The notes under the pieces are model-generated. The model saw only the letters and a program-made list of their open reading frames with translations. It had not been told where the DNA came from and did no database searches. Source: Actinostola sp. cb2023 (Eukaryota; Cnidaria; Anthozoa; Actiniaria; Actinostolidae). From it: a DNA stretch of 64,000 nucleotides. The stretch covers positions 81,001 through 145,000 of the forward strand of contig JAUJYZ010001036.1 of the NCBI GenBank assembly GCA_033675265.1, read 5' to 3'. The translations under genes were made by a program, and so were the position numbers. Below, piece by piece: positions 57,417 to 64,000 of the stretch (position 1 is the stretch's first letter; each line of letters opens with the position of its first letter).

Positions 57417-57957
57417 TTCGCTTTAATACGGTATGCAAAAACAGTTCTTTTTTACAGTTCTATTGTTTGAAGTGACGGGTGTTTCAATTGACTGACAATG
57501 AAAACACTGTGTTTATAATTACTCAGTTAGTTTATAATAGAAATAAGTTTGAATGGAAACTTTCACTTAGAAAATTTTAATGTGAGTTTTCTTAATAAAA
57601 ATATATTTGAAAAACATCGCTGTTGTTGTTGTTCCTTGGGCAAGTTCAGGCCGGTGTTAATCCCCCTATTGTTTATGTGTGCTGACGTCATTTGTTTGTG
57701 TCACGAACTGAAAACAAAAAACTGGGGAAATTAATAAGAAACATCAGCGAAAAACCGAAACGGTTGTTCTAAAAATAGACGTGACCTCTCGGAGATCGCT
57801 CCCGGGAGTTCTTATTGTTACCGAAACGACTGCTGATTGGTTCTTACGTTCTATGACATCACGCTTTGGGCTCTGACGTCACTTCTACGGCCGATCCTCG
57901 ATCCGCCGTGATCCGCCGTGATCCGCCGGACGTAGAACCGCTATTCTGTATACTACT
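57417..57957. repeat. Right terminal inverted repeat of the mini-Polinton
   Basis: About 541 bp; the extra length is mainly one more copy of a 10-bp ATCCGCCGTG unit near 57901-57920. Confidence 0.88.
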
Positions 57958-58016
57958 TAGGGTTACCCTCCCTCCTTGTAAACAGGGCCTAAAAAGCGTG
58001 GTCGACTTGTGGCAAG

Positions 58017-58082
58017 TCTATGCGCGAGCTTGCGCGAGCTTGCGCGAGCTTGCGCGAGCTTGCGCGAGCTTGCGCGAGCTTC
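58017..58082. repeat. 10-bp tandem repeat (GCGCGAGCTT)n
   Basis: Six perfect units, immediately right of the Harbinger-like element. GC-rich in an AT-rich neighbourhood. Confidence 0.93.
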
Positions 58083-58112
58083 AGAATCGTGCGCAGTAGA
58101 CCATGACCTAGA

Positions 58113-58139
<27 letters not shown>

Positions 58140-58145
<6 letters not shown>

Positions 58146-58690
58146 TTCAATAAGTACATAATATCATCTAAAATTTCTAAAGGTATTGGAATAATTAGTA
58201 AACTTAGATTCTATCTTCCAAAATGTTATCTGAAATCTCTATATTCATATCTTCACTATGGAAATATAATTTGGGCTAGTACTTATCAAACTACCTTCAA
58301 AAGATTGTAAATACTACAAAAACGGGCAGTATATAAGAATCATCACCAAATCACCATATCTATCTCACACAGATCCACTATTTAAAGATGAAGGTCTACT
58401 TACTATTGAAAACATCAACACACTATAAATTGCTGTTTTCATGTACAAGTTTCACACCAATGACTTACCAGAAACATTCAATAATAGATTTGTAATCAAT
58501 AAACAAATTCATCATCATAACACAAGGCAATCACATAATTATCATAAAGTATCTAAAAAAAGTAGGCTTGGACAATTCTCCATTACACGGATTTACTGGA
58601 CCAAGAGTTTGGAGCAGTTTCAGTGATCTATATGTAGCAGGGAAGTGCAAATCCTTAAAAAACTTTCAAAAACAAGTACAACAAATTAAA
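58140..58690 (+). pseudogene. Non-LTR retrotransposon (LINE) reverse transcriptase C-terminal remnant
   Basis: Conceptual translation across several frames gives KGIGIISKLRFYLPK, a short gap, then YKFHTNDLPETFNN and NTRQSHNYH, the layout of the thumb and C-terminal part of many LINE reverse transcriptases. It is broken by stops and truncated at the 5' side, as is usual for LINE insertions. Confidence 0.62.
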
Positions 58691-58841
58691 TATTAATATC
58701 AAAATAAGATAGCATTAAATTGATTATACAATGTTAATAAGACATTGATTATAGATAGATAGATTATATTACTTAGAAATTAAAAACGTTTATTGTAATT
58801 ATTAGTAGTATTTCAATAATAATTAATGATTACTGTATTAT

Positions 58842-58997
58842 ATTATGGACATGTAAAGTCTGGAATATACCAAATAATACCAAACATTCCACCAGGAGCA
58901 AGCACACGATGAATCTCGTCAAAGCTTTCCTTTGATTCTGCAAACCAATGTAGGGCATTGACAGCAACCACAACATTCACGCTTTGGTCAGGAAGAT
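58842..58997 (-). CDS. SAM-dependent methyltransferase exon (Methyltransf_11-like), partial
   Basis: After a good acceptor (TTCCATTTTATTTCAG on the minus strand) the frame reads LPDQSVNVVVAVNALHWFA then IHRVLAPGGMFGIIWYIPD. This is the classic block of class I methyltransferases related to the yeast trans-aconitate type: the acidic-loop LPDxSV, ALHWF, RVLxPGG and IW motifs. Upstream exons, with the glycine-rich SAM motif, are not recognisable within the window. The frame meets TAA at 58842-58844, earlier than expected, and no consensus donor precedes it, so the gene may be truncated or this exon may be a stray duplicate. Confidence 0.6.
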
Positions 58998-59156
58998 CTG
59001 AAATAAAATGGAAGAATATGATAAATAAATATAATCTCTTTGTTGTTCTGATTGCATGCAGCTGAAGACTATCGTACTTTATTATATAACAGATTTAGTT
59101 TTTACTCTCTGCTGAAGTGCGTCAAAATGAAGGCCTGGATTTCACTAACGAAAGAA

Positions 59157-59232
59157 TCAGACCGACAGACCGACAGACCGACAGACCGACAGACCGACAG
59201 ACCGACAGACCGACAGACCGACAGACCGACAG
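59157..59232. repeat. 8-bp tandem repeat (GACAGACC)n
   Basis: About nine perfect units alternating GACCGACA, between the methyltransferase exon and 59240. Confidence 0.93.
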
Positions 59233-59239
59233 ATATGCG

Positions 59240-60632
59240 ATGCAACTAGTTATGATCATGTTCTTCAGTTTCCACTGCCATTCGTTTTCTGTTTCTGTGT
59301 TTGGGGCAGAGGGTATATTAATATAGATATATACTGATAGAAATGACCACATTTACATTAATATCTAATGCCGTGTTTACACTTGATGTACTGCTCAATA
59401 AACGAGTAGGAGTTTTTTTTTATCATCTTATCGGGTTTTAGACCCGATAAAACACGATATGCGATTTTATTGAACAGCTTCAAAAATTAACGATCTTCCA
59501 ATTGCAAAATCTGATGATTTCAGTGTAAAAACAACAAGGAAAACACAAACATAGCAGTATCGTGTTGCTTCTAACGTCGCACCGATACTCTCAAAAAGAT
59601 CCCACATTTGAACAACTTTCCGAAAGTGTGACCAAGGAGCGATCTTTCCGGACAATCGCGTATGTCGTCCCGTACAAGGAACTGGGAGGTAAATGATACG
59701 ACACCGATATATGAAACCTTCCCTTTATATATAAAGAATACTGTTGAGGATGAAACTTTATATATAGAGCTGCAGTGCATTACCGGGTATAAAGGAACAT
59801 GCACGTGATGGATTTCGTCCTTTTGATTGGACGGATTGCTCTATATATAGACTAAAGCAGATACTCTAGGGAAAAGCTAGCGAAATGAAAACAAAACATT
59901 ATCTCTGCAGTTACATCATGGAAGAATCATTACGCCGTATCAGTGAATGTCATTGGGGAAAACAATAGACCTGTTCATGGTCCATAAGTTTCGCGTTCGG
60001 AACGACGTTCGGATGCCGTTCGGAATATGTCCCCAATAACTCGTAAACAGCCAACCGAGACAAAAATCTTACTAACCCAGCCGTACTAAGTTAAATTTGA
60101 ACTAGTCGGCTGAGACGAAAAGCTTACTAACCCAGCATATAAGTGAATTTTGAACCGGGAAGCTTAGTTGCACTTTAAAGAGGGTAAACACATAAAAGTG
60201 AAATACACTTATAAACTTGTGGCCCTCACTAAACTTAAGAAAATAAATGTATTTTCTAACGGTTTGGAATGCACATTAGCACGGTATGTTGTGTCAAGGC
60301 GTGTCAGTGTCACACTGCTATAGTGTACCTTAGGGAATAAGGAGTATATAATGAGTGGTTCAGTTAGTTGATGCCACTCGAAGGTATCTCTGATCTAGCT
60401 ATCTTTCATCGTAAATTTTTTTGTTACGTTCTGCGCACTATATGTAAACCTTACTGATATAGCAATAAACGAGATGCCCCATTCCTGTAATAATTGTTAC
60501 ATGTGTCATGTAAAATAGTTTGAAAATGATTTGTATTCGTTCGGAGATAGAATACAACAATATAATATAAATATCTTAAAAACCTACACTACAATGTATG
60601 TATAACAATTAATAGTTATACATCCATATACT
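59240..60632. other. Intergenic, no gene recognised
   Basis: Contains a short hairpin TATCGGGTTTTAGACCCGATA (59428-59448) and AT-rich TATATATA stretches near 59728 and 59842. No methyltransferase exon was found. Confidence 0.4.
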
Positions 60633-61418
60633 TACCCTGCTAGCAGAGTTTCCTCTTTGGTCAATGGTTTTGTATTTATCTTTTGCTGTATAGGCTTTTG
60701 CTTCTGTTTCTTGATCGTCCGAGAGGAAACTCTGCCAGGATTCGCCACATTTCTCGTTGAGTATGCGCGACGGTTTCTTCCAAATTCTTGGATGATAGAA
60801 ACTGGTTTAAACCGGTTTACAGGCGCACGCATAAAATGTTTCATCTGGCTATAAATGAGCCCACGGTATGCGTACGCAGAGTCTAATGAATTGCCGCTGG
60901 TTAGAATATTGAGCCTTCGTTACCAAACAAATATGGCGTACGTCCACTGATTCGAAATGTTATTTTCGATGGAGCTGTTGTTTCACGTAGAGGAATATTA
61001 GAGAGGCTGTCAATACATCAAGAACTGGCAATCAAGGTGGGAATGTGTTTGGATGTTTACCAGTTTATACGGCGGTTCGAATAAAACATCGCAGTCAGTG
61101 GACAATCGTTTCCCAACTGGCAAATCCTCTAGCTATCGTTATAACTCCTCTGAACTTATTAATTGCTGACCAAATAGAAGAATGTACAAATCTAGGAATA
61201 AAGTATTGTAAAAAAAGACTTTATTGATTACCGTTAGTCAACTATGCATTGTCATCGCTACGCAACCCATGACGTAACCGTCGCGCATGCTCAACGAGAA
61301 ATGTGGCGAATCCTGGCAGAGTTTCCTCTCGGACGATCAAGAAACAGAAGCAAAAGCATATACAGCAAAAGATAAATACAAAACCATTGACCAAAGAGGA
61401 AACTCTGCTAGCAGGGTA
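60633..61418. mobile_element. 786-bp foldback element
   Basis: Arms of about 140 bp, TACCCTGCTAGCAGAGTTTC onward, are inverted. Short frames in the arms mirror each other. The loop has a weak RecQ-like fragment. Confidence 0.83.
61045..61227 (+). pseudogene. Possible RecQ-like helicase fragment
   Basis: One frame contains IVITPLNLLIADQIEECTNL, resembling the motif Ia region of RecQ-family helicases (VVSPLxxLxxDQ). It lies in the loop of a foldback element and has no Walker A or DEAH box around it. It may be host sequence captured by the element. Confidence 0.3.
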
Positions 61419-61445
61419 CCATATACTATGCAATAATAAATTTAT

Positions 61446-62436
61446 ATATAACACATGCACGCCTATTTTATAAATAACACATGCACGCCTATTTTATAAA
61501 TAACACATGCACGCCTATTTTATAAATAACACATGCACGCCTATTTTATAAATAACACATGCACGCCTATTTTATAAATAACACGTGATGCACGCCTATT
61601 TTATATATAACACATGCACGCCTATTTTATAAATAACACATGCACGCCTATTTTATATATAACACATGCACGCCTATTTTATATATAACACATGCACGCC
61701 TATTTTATATATAACACATGCACGCCTATTTTATAAATAACACATGCACGCCTATTTTATATATAACACATGCACGCCTATTTTATATATAACACATGCA
61801 CGCCTATTTTATATATAACACATGCACGCCTATTTTATAAATAACACATGCACGCCTATTTTATATATAACACATGCACGCCTATTTTATATATAACACA
61901 TGCACGCCTATTTTATAAATAACACATGCACGCCTATTTTATAAATAACACATGCACGCCTATTTTATAAATAACACATGCACGCCTATTTTATAAATAA
62001 CACATGCACGCCTATTTTATAAATAACACATGCACGCCTATTTTATAAATAACACATGCACGCCTATTTTATAAATAACACGTGATGCACGCCTATTTTA
62101 TATATAACACATGCACGCCTATTTTTATATATAACACATGCACGCCTATTTTATATATAACACATGCACGCCTATTTTATATATAACACATGCACGCCTA
62201 TTTTATAAATAACACATGCACGCCTATTTTATAAATAACACATGCACGCCTATTTTATAAATAACACATGCACGCCTATTTTATATATAACATATGCACG
62301 CCTATTTTATAAATAACACATGCACGCCTATTTTATATATAACACATGCACGCCTATTTTATATATAACACATGCACGCCTATTTTATAAATAACACATG
62401 CACGCCTATTTTATAAATAACACATGCACGCCTATT
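61446..62436. repeat. 26-bp tandem array, about 38 units
   Basis: Unit CACATGCACGCCTATTTTAT plus AAATAA or ATATAA. Two variant forms, TAAATAA and TATATAA, are intermixed; two units carry an inserted GTG. It starts just right of the foldback element ending at 61418. Confidence 0.95.
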
Positions 62437-62439
62437 CCG

Positions 62440-64000
62440 GTACATTCTGTCTACCGGTTCCCTGAAGTTCCGGTATAAAATGATGCTGCCCAGGGTACAG
62501 CAATGTTCTTTGTTTAAATTGGGATCCCTGTGCCCCCTTCATTATGTACTGGCCCACCCGTCACGGGAGGTCGCCATCTTGTTTTTTCGTTTGCTAGAAA
62601 CCGGCACTTGGATTTTACTCTTAGTACCACCGGCATTGTACGTTGGGTTTGAAATAAAAGAGAGAATTACAACAAATACTAAAACATTTGTTTAATAGCT
62701 GAGACCGAAATAGCTTATGGGAAATATGCTAATTTGATGCAAGATAAGCATTTTTGTATTCTGATTAGCATAAGGGTATTTTGTCTGCGCATGCGCCAAC
62801 ACAGCATTGACCAGTGACGTCTGAACCATTTTCGATAGCTCATTTTAAGGATATTTTGTAGGAGATCTACGCGTTTCTAAAGTTTAAACGTCATGAAAAT
62901 TTACTCAGTTTTAAAGACGATAAACACTTCTTCCCTTGGGTATATCTTTGGCCGGTGTTATTTCTTTTGATGGCGAGATATTTTACATTGAAATGCGACT
63001 GTGGTGTTTGGAGTTGGATGTTCAGCGTTAATTATTTCTACAATCAAGTATTCTACAGCACTGGATTAACGCTTGGTAATTTTGATGACAGTAAACTTTT
63101 AGAATTTTAATGAAATGGTCTTTCAGGTGGACGCGATTTCGAGCTATGGCCCGGTGAATATGTAGAAGTGTTCAATTTTGGTCGAACTTTAACGAGATAT
63201 TTCTTGAAATTTTTACCGACCCCCAAGTTGGAGATAATTACCACAGCATTCATTCCTTTATATAATTTCAGTTTTTATAGAGAATGGGGCTTCAAAAAAT
63301 GCATAGCTGTCAGATTTAATATATTCTTCTCACCCCATACTCGGTGTAATGGCGGAATTGATGTTTTGTGTTACTTCTCGAAGCCATGGTTCTATCATAT
63401 CTTCGTCTATTTCCTTATTCTAAGTCTTTGAGAGTATAAATGAGAGAACAGACTTTGCAGAAAAATTAGTTGTTAAGAAAATTAAAACTTGTTTCCACTG
63501 TTTTGCATTGCAATAGTTTTGCTTACCATTTACGGGACTCGCGACGAGCAGAAATGTGGACTCCAAGCATTCAAGTCAAATCAGTTATCTTTCGATTTCT
63601 ACCGACCCCCAAGCTGCTTAATGTTACGGAGGCGAAGATTATTCAATAGTCATTCCATCATTCATCACAATAAATGACTTTCAAAAAATGAATAGCTCCT
63701 GCTATGAATGTTCAAAGTGCATGTATACGGCGAAGACGGCAGCCATTGTCAGTTTAGCTTGTCATGTCTGGACCTCCCTCACCTTGCAATATGCAACTCA
63801 TAATACATCGTAAATACTGGTTATGACAACTGCAGCATGCCTTCAGCATTGATAAAATAGAATCCATCATTTTGGAGTTGCATATATTCATATAGACAAG
63901 TTAATAAATAAATATATGAGAAAGAACTTCGCCATTTTGTTTGTTATTCCTGGTATTTAAATTAGCGCGGGATGGCGCGGGATATATGCGCGTGTCAGAG
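62440..64000. other. Right end of window, no gene recognised
   Basis: TTTTTACCGACCCCCAAG (63211) and TTTCTACCGACCCCCAAG (63596) mark a diverged duplication of about 130 bp followed by CTTTCAAAAAATG-like sequence. No confident exon. Confidence 0.4.

Larger units (their letters stand above)
54752..57957. mobile_element. Miniature Polinton-like element with a single ATPase gene
   Basis: A 3206-bp element bounded by long inverted repeats (54752-55282 and 57417-57957), starting AGTAGTATACAG and ending with its complement, flanked by a 6-bp direct repeat TAGGGT (54746-54751, 57958-57963). The arms differ at only about ten places plus one extra 10-bp unit in the right arm, so insertion was fairly recent. 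Polintons have 6-bp target duplications, long inverted repeats beginning AG, and an A32-like ATPase. Only the ATPase is present here; integrase, PolB, protease and capsid genes are missing. It is therefore most likely non-autonomous, mobilised by a full Polinton elsewhere. The interior also carries an 11-bp tandem array at 55430-55745. Confidence 0.85.
54142..57989. mobile_element. Harbinger-like MITE interrupted by the mini-Polinton
   Basis: The outer ends are inverted copies of one sequence beginning GGCCCTGTTTACAAGGAGGG and continuing into GTAACCCTAG, flanked by TAA at 54139-54141 and 57990-57992. A 3-bp TWA target duplication and GGCCCTGTTTACA-like ends suit PIF/Harbinger. Without the inner element it is about 636 bp and has no coding capacity. 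Its interior repeats the CTAGGGTTACCC motif several times in both orientations. Confidence 0.75.

Noticed and set aside
54965..57734. Mirrored 61-codon frames (MNGNFHLENF...) at both ends of the mini-Polinton
   Set aside because: They are the same sequence in the two inverted repeats and lack any family similarity.
60632..61460. Short hydrophobic and Lys-rich frames
   Set aside because: Arms of a foldback element, mirrored on both sides.
61446..62436. CRISPR or origin-like iterons
   Set aside because: A head-to-tail 26-bp minisatellite with no spacers and no associated genes.

Overview
This is animal nuclear DNA: genes are split by spliceosomal introns with GT..AG borders, there are no operons, and AT-rich intergenic DNA is packed with foldback DNA-transposon remnants and minisatellites. 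The transposon types (Polinton, Harbinger-like, TTAA-flanked and Tc1/mariner-like MITEs, tRNA-derived SINEs), the frequent ACATGTACATGT motif and the moderate intron sizes fit a cnidarian, probably an anthozoan such as a coral. That assignment is inference; another early-branching animal cannot be excluded.

Layout. 1-2369: transposon remnants in an intron. 2370-32862 (+): 31 coding exons of the exocyst subunit EXOC4/Sec8, from about residue 88 of the family to the stop codon; every exon joins in frame, so the gene looks intact, with its first exons left of the window. Its introns hold most of the repeats: an 86-bp array that copies an exon end with its 5' splice site, a CTTG higher-order array, a 1.1-kb polypyrimidine tract, a 33-bp array and about 20 MITEs. 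35550-41005 (-): FAM136A, three exons, a small twin-CX3C mitochondrial protein. 41098-45775 (+): a family-31 beta-1,3-glycosyltransferase gene in two exons, head to head with FAM136A across 92 bp, carrying a one-base frameshift in an A run. 45846-46660: a decayed, internally deleted Polinton-type DNA polymerase B. 46700-54140: DNA elements, including two adjacent large inverted-repeat elements of one family. 54139-57992: a nested pair of transposons. 58140-58690: a LINE reverse-transcriptase tail. 58842-58997 (-): one exon of a SAM-dependent methyltransferase. 59050-64000: further repeats, including a 1-kb array of a 26-bp unit.

The most unusual object is the inner transposon at 54752-57957. 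It is 3.2 kb, has inverted repeats of about 535 bp beginning AGT, a 6-bp target duplication (TAGGGT), and one intact gene: a zinc-finger/A32-like packaging ATPase. Ends, target size and ATPase type are those of Polinton/Maverick elements, but integrase, polymerase, protease and capsid genes are absent. It sits inside a Harbinger-like element with a TAA target duplication; removing it restores that element's inverted repeat exactly, so the order of insertion can be read from the sequence.

The host genes are housekeeping and not functionally linked: EXOC4 acts in vesicle tethering, FAM136A in mitochondria, the glycosyltransferase in the Golgi. Only FAM136A and the glycosyltransferase share an arrangement (a probable bidirectional promoter) that suggests joint regulation.
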